A DNA stretch of 64,000 bases, from NCBI GenBank assembly GCA_017558505.1, contig JAFYUM010000008.1:24689-88688 (forward strand). The letters run 5' to 3'. Shown one piece after another: positions 23,235-32,384 of the stretch (positions within the stretch are counted from its first letter, which is position 1; every line of letters begins with the position of its first letter). The stretch comes from Ruminococcus sp. Its GTDB lineage: Bacteria > Bacillota > Clostridia > Oscillospirales > Ruminococcaceae. The position numbers were made by a program, and so were the translations under genes. The notes under the pieces are model-generated. The model worked only from the letters and a program-made list of their open reading frames with translations. It did no database searches and was not told the DNA's origin.

Positions 23235-24716
23235 ATGGATAATAAACGCTTAAAGAAGGCTTCTGCTGCGGCACTGGCTGTTCTTGCGGTGTGCGGTACC
23301 GTTATCGGAACTGCTTACGCTGCGGACAACACAGCTCCGACAGAGAAGAATGCTTCAACTACAGCTGCTCAATTATCCGAAGCCGAAACCACAGCATCTT
23401 CGACGGAAGCGTCCACAGAGGCTGCGGCAGAGGAAAATGGTGAGGAATCTGATTGGTTCAAGGCAGAACTCGACAGCTACGATGACAGCCTTTCACTTAT
23501 CAGTTATGAAACTTCACCAGAATCATCGGGGAAAAAGAAGAAAAAGGGCCCGACTCCTGTTGAGCTTGATGTCACCGGCGGATATGTCGGCGATATTCCA
23601 TGGTTTGAAAGTGAGCCGGTTATCGAGTCCACACCCGGAAAGTTCGCAGTCGTTACCTACGGCTGGGGGCATGGTGTAGGAATGAGCCAGAACGGTGCAA
23701 ATTTCTACGCTACCTACAGCGGCTGGACTTATCAGGATATCCTTTTCCATTACTATCCCGATACATACCTTATGGATACAGGCGAAGCCTATGACGAAGA
23801 AATCACCGTTGCGGGTGTTTCGGGCGATGTTCTTTCTATGGTTTCCCAGATTGTATTCAACGAGGTGGGCAGCACTATGAATTACGAGGCTATCAAGGCG
23901 CAGGCTGTTGCTGTTTATACTTATTGTAAGTACAACGGCAACGACTCAAATGACCTGAGATGTAAGCCTTGTCCTCCGCAGATAGTTGTTGACGCTGTTT
24001 CCGAGGTTCTCGGTCAGGCGCTCTACTACGACGGAGATTTTGCATTGACTATGTTCTCCGCTTCAAGCGGTGGTATTACTGCTAACTGCCATGAAGTATT
24101 CTGGAGAGATTTACCGTATCTGCGTTCAGTTCCCAGTGATTATGATGCAGCATACGATCCCCATTATGGGACAGTTACATATATCGACGATTATCAGTTC
24201 AAGAACATGATTGAAACGGCATACGGAATTACTCTTTCGTCTGACCCTTTCAACTGGATCAAGCCTGAATATTCCGACGAAACAGGATATGTAACCTACG
24301 TAAATATAGATGACCAGCTTACAGTCAAGGGTTATGACTTTAAGCTTGCTATGGGACTTAAAGCTCCCAAATTCAATATACACTATACTCCCAGACCGGA
24401 GGGAGAGGCAATTCCCAGCGGTTCTTCCGATATAGTCGTGGTTGAGCCCGAGTATACACAGACACCAGGAGTATGGTATCCTAATAATTATCCAACTGAT
24501 ATCGGTGCAGTTCCCGAGCCTACAGAGCCTTCCACAGAGGGCGAGTGGACTGAACCCTCTACTGACTGGTATGAGGAGCCCACATGGACAGAAAGTACTT
24601 CAGGCTGGACTGACACCACAACATCATGGACGGATACAACAACAAGCTGGACTGAAAGCTCGTATGACTATAATTACGACTACAGCACAGATTACAATTA
24701 TAACTACGGTTATTAA
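23235..24716 (+). CDS. Secreted SpoIID-like protein with permuted motif order
   Basis: 493 residues from the ATG after GAGGTGATTCCA, with a signal peptide (about 1-31) and a low-complexity linker. The SpoIID signature GHGVGMSQNGA (about 145-155) and DILFHYYPDT come first. NEVGSTMNYEAIKAQAVAVYTY (from about 210) and the SSGG motif (SASSGGITANCHEVFW) come after. In SpoIID/LytB the order is the opposite. The C-terminal 80 residues are WTDTTTSW-type and Tyr/Asn/Asp repeats. SpoIID cleaves peptidoglycan glycan strands. The gene lies in the sortase unit, suggesting wall remodelling for surface attachment. Confidence 0.75.
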   Translation: MDNKRLKKASAAALAVLAVCGTVIGTAYAADNTAPTEKNASTTAAQLSEAETTASSTEASTEAAAEENGEESDWFKAELDSYDDSLSLISYETSPESSGKKKKKGPTPVELDVTGGYVGDIPWFESEPVIESTPGKFAVVTYGWGHGVGMSQNGANFYATYSGWTYQDILFHYYPDTYLMDTGEAYDEEITVAGVSGDVLSMVSQIVFNEVGSTMNYEAIKAQAVAVYTYCKYNGNDSNDLRCKPCPPQIVVDAVSEVLGQALYYDGDFALTMFSASSGGITANCHEVFWRDLPYLRSVPSDYDAAYDPHYGTVTYIDDYQFKNMIETAYGITLSSDPFNWIKPEYSDETGYVTYVNIDDQLTVKGYDFKLAMGLKAPKFNIHYTPRPEGEAIPSGSSDIVVVEPEYTQTPGVWYPNNYPTDIGAVPEPTEPSTEGEWTEPSTDWYEEPTWTESTSGWTDTTTSWTDTTTSWTESSYDYNYDYSTDYNYNYGY

Positions 24717-25024
24717 ATAATATCAGACAGGTCTTTGAGGCTGACGCACAGGTCGGCTTTGGGGACTTGTTTGCGTTTAATATTTCAGGGCACTTCTGAA
24801 AAACCTTTTGAGAAAAAGCAGATATGCACTTCATCTGCTTCGCCAGCCTCTCCCGGAGTGCGGCAGAAAATGGGTGAAAAAATCCTGAAAATATCACCTT
24901 TTTATGCCTTGTGGGTGAAAAAAGGTGAATTTACTGTTATAAAATTTAATATTAAAAAGTGAAATTCGGCAATATCTCTGATTTCTGTCTTGAGATTTAG
25001 CTTATGATTGTGCAATATGCCCTC
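24717..25024. other. Intergenic region before the dcw cluster
   Basis: No gene is supported. A hairpin AAGCAGAT/ATCTGCTT (24816-24840) lies about 100 bases after the SpoIID-like gene; it has no T run and is a weak terminator candidate. Two copies of TGGGTGAAAA occur at 24871 and 24912 with a further GGTGAA at 24924. The 75-codon frame over this stretch has no start signals. Confidence 0.5.
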
Positions 25025-25053
25025 TTGAAAAATATTGTTAAATGGGGTATAAT
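25025..25053 (+). promoter_or_regulatory. Promoter of the mraZ/dcw operon
   Basis: TTGAAA (25025-25030), 17 bases, TATAAT (25048-25053). The leader to mraZ is about 95 bases. It contains AGGTGATGAG (25071) and TGGTGAAG (25101), possible MraZ operator half-sites. Confidence 0.8.
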
Positions 25054-25155
25054 GATTATAGGGTAAATTTAGGTGATGAGTTGTAAAATTTTCCATTTTT
25101 TGGTGAAGTTAGGCAACTGGTTGTGACTCAAAAGAAGAAAAAGGAGGCGAATATC

Positions 25156-25587
25156 ATGAACGAGCCGTTATGCGGTACTTATAATCCCAGTATCGACACA
25201 AAAGGCCGTATGAGCTTTCCGACAAAGCTCCGTGATATTCTTGGTGCCGAATTTTATCTTTGTGTAGGTCATGATAAGAATTATATCGCCGTTTACTCCG
25301 TGGACGAGTTCTACAAGTACTGCGAAAAGCTTAATGAAATCCCCGGCGAAATAGGATCGGAGATAAGACGTGAGCTTCTTGCAGGTGCTGACAAGCAGAT
25401 ACCCGATAAGCAGGGACGTATTTTTATTTCACAGACATTAAGGGAATTTGCAGACATTACCGACGAAGTAACAGTTATAGGTAATATGAACAGAGCTGAA
25501 ATCTGGAATCCTGCTCTTTATGCAGAAACCAGAAAGAACATTGATGTTGCCGCTAAAAAGGCCGCACTTGCTAATCTTGTGCTGTAA
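25156..25587 (+). CDS. mraZ: Transcriptional regulator MraZ
   Basis: 143 residues starting at the ATG after AAGGAGG. It contains the two AbrB-like swapped-hairpin DNA-binding halves, DTKGRMSFPTKLRD and DKQGRIFISQTLREFA. MraZ forms a ring and represses its own division/cell-wall operon, binding direct repeats upstream. The gene is first in the dcw cluster and precedes rsmH by 11 bases, as in nearly all bacteria. Confidence 0.95.
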   Translation: MNEPLCGTYNPSIDTKGRMSFPTKLRDILGAEFYLCVGHDKNYIAVYSVDEFYKYCEKLNEIPGEIGSEIRRELLAGADKQIPDKQGRIFISQTLREFADITDEVTVIGNMNRAEIWNPALYAETRKNIDVAAKKAALANLVL

Positions 25588-25598
25588 AGGAGATTACA

Positions 25599-26540
25599 AT
25601 GGAGTTCAGACATATCCCTGTTCTTCTCGACCAATGTATTGAAGGACTCAATATCAACCCCGAAGGCATTTACATCGACTGTACTGCCGGAGGAGGCGGA
25701 CATTCCTCTGCAATTGCTGCAAGGCTCAGCGAAAAGGGACGCTTGTATTCCCTTGACCGCGATCCTGATGCCGTTAAGGCGGCTTCAGCAAGACTTGCTG
25801 AATTTTCAAATGCCCGTGTAATTCATCGTAATTATTCGGAGCTTGATGCTGTTCTTGCTGAACTGGATATTGAAGCTGTTGACGGTATACTTATGGATTT
25901 AGGTGTATCCTCATATCAGCTTGATGAAGAAAGCAGAGGCTTTTCCTATCATGCCGACGCTCCTCTCGATATGAGAATGAGTCAGACGGGTATGAGCGCT
26001 GCCGATGTTGTCAATACTTTTTCGGAACAACAGCTTGCAAAGATAATATTTGAATACGGTGAGGAGAAATTTTCACGACGTATTGCTTCAAATATAATCA
26101 GAGCGAGAGAAATTGCTCCCATAGAAACGACGCTTCAGCTTGCGGATATCATAAGGGAAAGCGTTCCGCAGAAAGCACGGAGAGATAAAAACCCCTGTAA
26201 AAAAACGTTTCAGGCAATACGTATAGCTGTAAACGGAGAGTTCGACCATCTTTCAGAAGGACTCGACAAAGCATTTGCAGCATTAAAGCCTGGTGGCAGA
26301 CTTGCCGTTATCACCTTCCATTCCTTAGAGGACAGAATCGTGAAACAGCGATTTGCGGGTTGGTGTAAGGGCTGTATATGTCCGCCCGATTTTCCCCAGT
26401 GTGTATGCGGACGCAAGCCGCAGGGAAACCTTGTGAACAGAAAGCCTTTAGAGGCTGACAGTGAAGAACTGGAAAACAACAACAGAAGCAGAAGTGCAAA
26501 GCTCAGAGTTATAGAAAGGAGTGCGTGCTGCGATGGCTGA
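25599..26540 (+). CDS. rsmH: 16S rRNA (cytosine1402-N4)-methyltransferase RsmH
   Basis: 313 residues. The SAM-binding CTAGGGGHSSAI near 27-38 and the family motif LMDLGVSSYQLDE near 98-110 are present. RFKP-type signatures appear as TFQAIRIAVNGE near 205 and TFHSLEDRIVK near 242. It methylates 16S rRNA C1402. The start has AAGGAG. The end overlaps ftsL by 8 bases. Confidence 0.96.
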   Translation: MEFRHIPVLLDQCIEGLNINPEGIYIDCTAGGGGHSSAIAARLSEKGRLYSLDRDPDAVKAASARLAEFSNARVIHRNYSELDAVLAELDIEAVDGILMDLGVSSYQLDEESRGFSYHADAPLDMRMSQTGMSAADVVNTFSEQQLAKIIFEYGEEKFSRRIASNIIRAREIAPIETTLQLADIIRESVPQKARRDKNPCKKTFQAIRIAVNGEFDHLSEGLDKAFAALKPGGRLAVITFHSLEDRIVKQRFAGWCKGCICPPDFPQCVCGRKPQGNLVNRKPLEADSEELENNNRSRSAKLRVIERSACCDG

Positions 26541-26979
26541 AACTAATTCTGCAACAGTGCAGAAAAATGTTAAAAATGGTCAGTCAAAGAAGAATCCGCA
26601 GGGAAATGAAACAGGGCTTGGCTCCGTTTTATCCATTATATTTATAGCGGCTCTTGCAGCAGTACTTTTCGGAACGGTAATTTACAGTCTTGACAGAAGA
26701 AATACAGTATACAGCAAGGTTGCGGAGCTCAGCAATGAGCTTACATATGCCAAGGCTGAAAATGTCAGACTACAGACAGAGCTTGAAAGTAAAATATCTG
26801 CAAAGAACGTCGAGGATTATGCAGAAAATGTACTGGGAATGAAAAAAATAGACCCTTCACAGATTAAGTACATTGAGATTCAGACCGATGACGTAGTCAG
26901 TATTCCTGAACAGGACGAAGGATTGGTAACAAAGATAAAAAATTTTTTCGATTACTGTGTGGAATATTTCAGAGGGTAG
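26533..26979 (+). CDS. ftsL: Cell division protein FtsL-like
   Basis: 148 residues: a polar Lys/Asn/Gln-rich cytoplasmic tail, one membrane helix (about 32-54, IIFIAALAAVLFGTVIY) and a short extracellular coiled coil (VAELSNELTYAKAENVRLQTEL). The topology and the position between rsmH and the PBP gene identify it as FtsL; DivIC-type proteins look alike. It bridges FtsQ/DivIB and FtsW-PBP at the septum. The start at 26533 overlaps the rsmH stop. Confidence 0.8.
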   Translation: MAETNSATVQKNVKNGQSKKNPQGNETGLGSVLSIIFIAALAAVLFGTVIYSLDRRNTVYSKVAELSNELTYAKAENVRLQTELESKISAKNVEDYAENVLGMKKIDPSQIKYIEIQTDDVVSIPEQDEGLVTKIKNFFDYCVEYFRG

Positions 26980-27006
26980 AGCCAATATATATATAAGGAA
27001 CCTGGA

Positions 27007-27280
27007 CTGCCTGTATAAAAAACTGACGGCAAAAAAATATAACCGCCGCAGTTGGGAAATGTCGTAAAGTAGAACGTACGCTGTTTCCATAAAAGTAGAA
27101 CACGGAGACACAGCGAGTGATCGGAATAAAGGATTGCTCTCCCCGCATAAAAATATAAACAGGGGAGAGCTTATCCTTCACTTGAGGGACAACAAGTGAA
27201 AACTATTACATCGTGTGTCAAGAGCAAAACATCGTGAACGATGTATAGGCAGGGTTGCTCATCAACAACCCTGCCTTATT
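27007..27280 (+). ncRNA. Structured leader or ncRNA with terminator, candidate riboswitch/attenuator
   Basis: About 270 bases between ftsL and the PBP gene fold into many helices. The closing helix is 27007-27017 with 27242-27252 (11 pairs). Helix 27021-27030 pairs with 27045-27053. Helix 27079-27084 pairs with 27110-27115. A 15-bp stem-loop pairs 27129-27144 with 27162-27178. Hairpin 27177-27184 pairs with 27193-27200. ACATCG-TGAA-CGATGT spans 27229-27244. An 11-bp terminator pairs 27247-27257 with 27266-27276, followed by TTATTTATT. The closing helix shares six bases with the terminator's left arm, so the two cannot coexist. I do not recognise a known RNA family. No convincing promoter precedes it. 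Confidence 0.65.
27247..27280 (+). terminator. Intrinsic terminator upstream of the PBP gene
   Basis: AGGCAGGGTTG / CAACCCTGCCT with an 8-base loop and a T-rich tail. It lies 59 bases before the PBP start, inside the dcw cluster. Confidence 0.8.
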
Positions 27281-27338
27281 TATTGATAATCCATATCAGG
27301 GGATTTTTTAATCCCTTGTGAAGCAGAAAGGATTAGAT

Positions 27339-29744
27339 ATGAACAATAAGAATCTGCCTTCAAAATCAATGAAATTCAGAGCAAAGATAACCATGACAGG
27401 TGTTTTTCTTCTGCTTTTTTCAGGAGTTGCTGCGAATTTTTTCAACATCTCCGTTATAAAAAATAAAGAATACCAGACTATGGCGAATGACCAGCATTTC
27501 GGCTCTATTCCCTTATCTGCACACCGTGGCTCGATTTTTGACTCAAAGGGTACTGCCCTTGCAAAAAGTGCTACGGTATATAAAGTATTCCTCGATCCCA
27601 AGCAGTTTCGCGAGGATATGGAATCCTTGCAGAAGCGTATCGACCAAAGGACGGAGGAAATAAAAAACGGTACATATCAACCGCAGATTGAAACCACCAC
27701 AGACGCAGAGGGTAACGAAATAGCACAGGTGGCTGAAAATTCACTTCCGCAGTCTGCGGAGGCTTTCCGCCTTGAAGCGATAGCTGTCCTCACTGAAAAG
27801 CTGGGAATTACTGCGGAAAAGGTTGAGAAGGCCATGGTTGCTGAAAACCAGTACAGCGTTTTGCAGGAACAGGTTGAAAAGCCTGTTGCAGACGAAGTGC
27901 TTGCATTTTTCAATCAGTATAATCTTGTCTGTCTGAATGTGGAGGAGGATACAAAGCGTTATTATCCACAGAATGAGCTTGCGGCGGCTGTTATCGGCTT
28001 CACCGCCTCTGACGGCTATGGTCTTTACGGCATAGAGTCATATTATGACGATTATCTTGCCGGAACGGACGGAAGAACGATTTCCGCCAAGGACTCAAAC
28101 GGAAATGAACTTCCCTACCGTTATTCAAAGACATATCCTGCCCAGAACGGCAATGACCTGTATCTTACTATTGATACGGAAATACAGTATATCCTTGAAA
28201 AATATCTTGAGGAAATGTCAACGGAATTTATGGTCAAGAACAGAAGCTGTGCTATTCTCATGAATGCAAAAACAGGTGCGATTTATGGTATGGCACAGTA
28301 TCCAAGCTATGATCTCAATAATCCTTATGATGTGGTTGATACAAAAGTTCTGGAGGAACTGAAAACTCTTAACGATGAACAGTACAGCATCAAACAGGGT
28401 GAAGCACGTGAAAAGCAGTGGAAAAACAAGTGCCTGACAGAGGTTTATGAGCCCGGCTCTGTATTCAAGGTTATTACAAGTGCGGCGGCTTTTGAAGAAA
28501 ATCTTATTGATTTAGAAAATGATCGTTTTTACTGTCAGGGCTACGTTAAGCTTGACGGTATGGAACAGCCTGTAAACTGTCATCTTACAAGCGGTCACGA
28601 TTCACAGAAATATCAGGAAGCACTGACTAATTCCTGCAACCCAGCATTTATGGAAATCGGTGCAAGACTTGGTGAGGAAAAATTCCTTTACTACTATGAC
28701 GCATTCGGGCTTCGTGAGCCTACGGGTATTGACCTGCCTGCCGAATCCGGCGGTATTCAGTATGAATTGGGTAAATTATCCAATGTTGACCTTGCACTTT
28801 CTTCAATCGGACAGTGTGAAACAATTACTCCCCTTGAAATGATTACAGCGTATTGTGCGGTTATCAACGGCGGATACCTGCTTCAGCCCTATGTTGTTGA
28901 CAAGGCTGTTGACGGCGACGGAAATGTGGTGCTGAAAAATGAACGTACTGTTACAAGACAGGTTATATCAGAGGAAACATCTGCTATAATGCGTGATGCC
29001 CTCCATACCGTAGCAACAGACGGAAATATCAATATCAAGGGCTATGCAATAGGCGGAAAATCCGGTACATCACAGCGACTTTCCTATACAAAGGCAGGTC
29101 AGACGCTTGTACAGGGACAGGAGGAAATTGCAAGTGAACAGGAGTACGGCTCATCCTACTGTTGTTTTGCCCCTGCTGATGACCCCGAGGTTATACTTCT
29201 TGTTCTTGCTGATATGCCCGACAAGGAAAATAACGGCGGAAACTACTACGGAAGTAAGGTTGCAGTTCCAACTGCAAGAGATATCCTTACAGAAGTTCTG
29301 CCATATTTAGGAATAAGTCCGCAATATACCGAACAGGAGCTTGCAAATCTTGATATTAAGGTGCCCCTTCTTGAGGGAAGTGTTGAAGCGGCAAAGGCTA
29401 CTATAGAAAGCCTTGGTGCAGAAGTTGTAGTGCTCGGTGAGGGTATGACAGTTGTATCACAGTCGCCTGTTACGGGCTCATCAATTGCAAAGGGCGGTAC
29501 GGTATATCTTTACACAGATCCAAGCCATACTGTTGATTATACGGAAGTGCCGAATTTAATCGGACTTTCGCCGCAGATTGCCAACGACTCAATTGTATAT
29601 ATGGATCTGAATTATGTAGCGACAGGTGCGTCAATCACCCGTGACGGTGCAGTTGTTACAGGTCAGTCAATACAGCCGGGTGAAAAGGTTGCAAAGGGTA
29701 CAACAATTATTCTTGAATTCAGCGTAGCCAGCGGAGGAGATTAA
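27339..29744 (+). CDS. ftsI: Septal/sporulation penicillin-binding protein (FtsI/SpoVD type) with two PASTA domains
   Basis: 801 residues from the ATG after AAAGGA. A single N-terminal membrane helix is followed by a class B dimerisation region with RGSIFDSKGTALAKS near 60. The transpeptidase domain has the SVFK tetrad (Ser about 373), SCN (TNSCNPAF) and KSGTSQ. Two C-terminal PASTA domains start at PLLEGSVEAAK and EVPNLIGLSP. It cross-links septal peptidoglycan with FtsW. PASTA domains and position fit both PbpB and SpoVD; a single gene may serve both. It follows the structured RNA and its terminator. Confidence 0.92.
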   Translation: MNNKNLPSKSMKFRAKITMTGVFLLLFSGVAANFFNISVIKNKEYQTMANDQHFGSIPLSAHRGSIFDSKGTALAKSATVYKVFLDPKQFREDMESLQKRIDQRTEEIKNGTYQPQIETTTDAEGNEIAQVAENSLPQSAEAFRLEAIAVLTEKLGITAEKVEKAMVAENQYSVLQEQVEKPVADEVLAFFNQYNLVCLNVEEDTKRYYPQNELAAAVIGFTASDGYGLYGIESYYDDYLAGTDGRTISAKDSNGNELPYRYSKTYPAQNGNDLYLTIDTEIQYILEKYLEEMSTEFMVKNRSCAILMNAKTGAIYGMAQYPSYDLNNPYDVVDTKVLEELKTLNDEQYSIKQGEAREKQWKNKCLTEVYEPGSVFKVITSAAAFEENLIDLENDRFYCQGYVKLDGMEQPVNCHLTSGHDSQKYQEALTNSCNPAFMEIGARLGEEKFLYYYDAFGLREPTGIDLPAESGGIQYELGKLSNVDLALSSIGQCETITPLEMITAYCAVINGGYLLQPYVVDKAVDGDGNVVLKNERTVTRQVISEETSAIMRDALHTVATDGNINIKGYAIGGKSGTSQRLSYTKAGQTLVQGQEEIASEQEYGSSYCCFAPADDPEVILLVLADMPDKENNGGNYYGSKVAVPTARDILTEVLPYLGISPQYTEQELANLDIKVPLLEGSVEAAKATIESLGAEVVVLGEGMTVVSQSPVTGSSIAKGGTVYLYTDPSHTVDYTEVPNLIGLSPQIANDSIVYMDLNYVATGASITRDGAVVTGQSIQPGEKVAKGTTIILEFSVASGGD

Positions 29745-29771
29745 TCTTTTCCATGCTGAAACGGAGGAAAT

Positions 29772-31211
29772 ATGAAATTATATGAACTTCTTGAAAATAA
29801 TGCCGTAACTTCTATCGGAGATACGGAAATAACATCTATAACCGATGATACACGAAAAGTTACAGAGGGCAGCCTTTTTGTATGTGTAAAGGGCGGCAGC
29901 TTTGACGGTCATACGGCTGCGGCTGAAATGCTTGAAAAGGGTGCTGCGGCTGTTGTATGCGAGCGTGACCTCGGACTTGGCGACAGACAGATTATCATAG
30001 AAAATAGCCGTGAGCTATACGGCAAGCTCTGTGCGGCATGGTTCGGTCACCCCGAAAAACGTCTTACTATGATAGGCGTTACAGGTACAAACGGAAAGAC
30101 GACTATCACAAATATTATCAAGCATATTTTTATGGCGAACGGTTATAAGACAGGACTTATCGGCACTATCTGCAACGAGATAGGGGATGAAGTTCTTCAC
30201 ACGGAAAATACAACTCCCATGGCTTATGACTTTATGGCGCTTCTTGCAAAAATGGCAGATGCAGGCTGTAAATATGTTGTTATGGAAGTAAGCTCATTTG
30301 CCCTTGTTCAGCACAGAATAGGCACATCACATTTCAGAACGGCAGTATTTACAAATCTTACACAGGATCACCTTGATTATCACAAGGATATGGAGGATTA
30401 TTTTGCCGCAAAGAAAAAGCTTTTCGATGTGTGCGATACGGCATTGCTGAATATTGACGACAGCTACGGCAGACGGCTCTGCGATGAGGTAAGCTGCAAT
30501 AAGCTGACATTTTCTGTAAAGGAAAAAGCTGATTTCTACAGTGAAAATATATCTATAAAGTCTACGGGAAGCAGCTTTGAAATTGACTGCAGCGGCGATA
30601 AATATGCTGTAGCATCAAGAATTCCCGGTATGTTCAACGTATCAAATCTCACAGCGGCAATTGCTGTGTGTCGCCTTGAAAATATTCCTATGGAGAATAT
30701 TCTGAAGGCTGTTGCAGAATATAACGGTGTAAAGGGCAGATGTGAGATAATTCCTACAAATCGTGATTTTACAGTAATCTGCGACTATGCCCACACTCCC
30801 GACGCTGTTGAGAATATACTTAAAAGCGTTAAGGAGTACACAGAGGGCAGGCTGATATGTCTTTTCGGCTGCGGTGGAAACCGTGACGCTACAAAGCGTC
30901 CTAAGATGGCGGCGGCAGCGGCAGAATATGCCGACAGACTTATTATCACCTCTGATAATCCGAGAAACGAAGATCCCGAGGCTATCATTGGTGATATTCT
31001 CAAGGGAATTGAAAATACAGATATACCATATGATGTGGTAGTTGACCGCAGGGACGCTATATATTATGGCTTGAAAATTGCGGAAAAAGGTGATATAATA
31101 GTATTGGCAGGCAAGGGCCATGAGGATTATCAGATTCTTGCAGGTATGGAGCATATCCATTTTGATGAAAGAGAAGTTGTTGCCGAGGGGTTGAAACTTC
31201 TCTGTAAATAA
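29772..31211 (+). CDS. murE: UDP-MurNAc-tripeptide synthetase, meso-diaminopimelate type
   Basis: 479 residues of the Mur ligase family. The ATP loop is VTGTNGKTT at 103-111 and the central domain has HRIGTSHFRTAVFTNLTQDHLDYH. The C-terminal domain carries DNPRNEDP, the DNPR motif of enzymes adding meso-diaminopimelate (lysine-adding enzymes have another motif). The organism therefore probably has mDAP peptidoglycan. It lies 27 bases after the PBP gene with an ACGGAGG site. Confidence 0.96.
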   Translation: MKLYELLENNAVTSIGDTEITSITDDTRKVTEGSLFVCVKGGSFDGHTAAAEMLEKGAAAVVCERDLGLGDRQIIIENSRELYGKLCAAWFGHPEKRLTMIGVTGTNGKTTITNIIKHIFMANGYKTGLIGTICNEIGDEVLHTENTTPMAYDFMALLAKMADAGCKYVVMEVSSFALVQHRIGTSHFRTAVFTNLTQDHLDYHKDMEDYFAAKKKLFDVCDTALLNIDDSYGRRLCDEVSCNKLTFSVKEKADFYSENISIKSTGSSFEIDCSGDKYAVASRIPGMFNVSNLTAAIAVCRLENIPMENILKAVAEYNGVKGRCEIIPTNRDFTVICDYAHTPDAVENILKSVKEYTEGRLICLFGCGGNRDATKRPKMAAAAAEYADRLIITSDNPRNEDPEAIIGDILKGIENTDIPYDVVVDRRDAIYYGLKIAEKGDIIVLAGKGHEDYQILAGMEHIHFDEREVVAEGLKLLCK

Positions 31212-31237
31212 GGGAACCCTATAAGGAGATGTATATA

Positions 31238-32275
31238 ATGACGTTATGGTTAATAATATTGCTGACTTCTCTGATATCATTCGGAATTGCAGCACTGTCG
31301 GGAAAGTGGCTTGTGCCATTTCTCCATAAGCTGAAATTCGGTCAGCCTATCAAAGTAAAGGACGGTCCTGAATGGCATGCAAAAAAACAGGGTACTCCTA
31401 CAATGGGCGGCTTTATGTTCATTATTTCAACCGTACTTGCTTCAATGGGCGGTTATATGTCATACCGTATATGGGCAGGAATTGACTCCCTTGATGTTGC
31501 GGCGAATAACCGCTTTTTCCTGTTGCTTGCCGTTGTTATATTTTCACTTTTATTCGGATTTATCGGTTTTATCGACGACTATACAAAGGTAGTACGCAAG
31601 AATAACGACGGTCTTACAGCAATTCAGAAGATACTTTTGCAGACGATTTTTTCAGTGGGATTTCTTTTTGCCCTTCACATATTCGGCGGCGGAAGAACAT
31701 CAATAAATCTTGGCTTCTGGGAAACTCCCGACATCGGTATATTCTACTATATACTTATGTTTGCGGTGATTATTTACCTTACAAACGCAGTAAATCTGAC
31801 CGACGGCATTGACGGCCTTTGTGGCTCTGTGACATTTACGGCTATGTTAATTTATACCGTGTGCTGTTCTATCCTTGTAGAAACAGAACTGAGTATCTTT
31901 ACAATGGCTCTGGCAGGCGGCTGTCTTGGCTTCCTTATCTGGAATCTCAATCCTGCAAAATGCTTTATGGGCGATACAGGTTCAATGTTCCTCGGTGCGG
32001 CAGTAACAGCTGTGGGACTTGTGCTTCATAATCACGTCTTTATGCTTCTTGTATCTCTCGTTTATATCATAGAGGCATTGTCTGTTATGATTCAGGTGAC
32101 ATACTTCAAGATTACAAAGAAAAAATACGGTGAGGGAAGAAGAATTTTCAAGATGACTCCCATTCACCACCACTTTGAAATGAGCAAGTGGAGCGAATAC
32201 AAAATAGTTATTACATTCTCACTTACAGGTGCTGTTTTCGGAATACTGGGAATTGCTCTTGTTCTCGCTTTCTGA
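31238..32275 (+). CDS. mraY: Phospho-MurNAc-pentapeptide transferase MraY
   Basis: 345 residues with about ten membrane helices, starting at the ATG after AAGGAGATGTATATA. Signature motifs are FIDDYTKVVRK, NLTDGIDGL, FMGDTGSMFLG and MTPIHHHFE. It forms lipid I by moving phospho-MurNAc-pentapeptide to undecaprenyl phosphate. The next gene is ftsW after a 109-base gap; murD, which usually sits there, is missing. Confidence 0.96.
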   Translation: MTLWLIILLTSLISFGIAALSGKWLVPFLHKLKFGQPIKVKDGPEWHAKKQGTPTMGGFMFIISTVLASMGGYMSYRIWAGIDSLDVAANNRFFLLLAVVIFSLLFGFIGFIDDYTKVVRKNNDGLTAIQKILLQTIFSVGFLFALHIFGGGRTSINLGFWETPDIGIFYYILMFAVIIYLTNAVNLTDGIDGLCGSVTFTAMLIYTVCCSILVETELSIFTMALAGGCLGFLIWNLNPAKCFMGDTGSMFLGAAVTAVGLVLHNHVFMLLVSLVYIIEALSVMIQVTYFKITKKKYGEGRRIFKMTPIHHHFEMSKWSEYKIVITFSLTGAVFGILGIALVLAF

Positions 32276-32384
32276 TGAAAAATTCCATATGGCGTGATTT
32301 CTATAAAGTTAAACTCTGAAATTATGCCTGTGCTGTGTTTTTCGGAAATGTCCTGACACCAATCCATAAAATAGGGGGTAGCGC

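Noticed and set aside
24735..24962. 75-codon frame between the SpoIID-like gene and mraZ
   Set aside because: It lacks a binding site, and its composition is that of the non-coding spacer.
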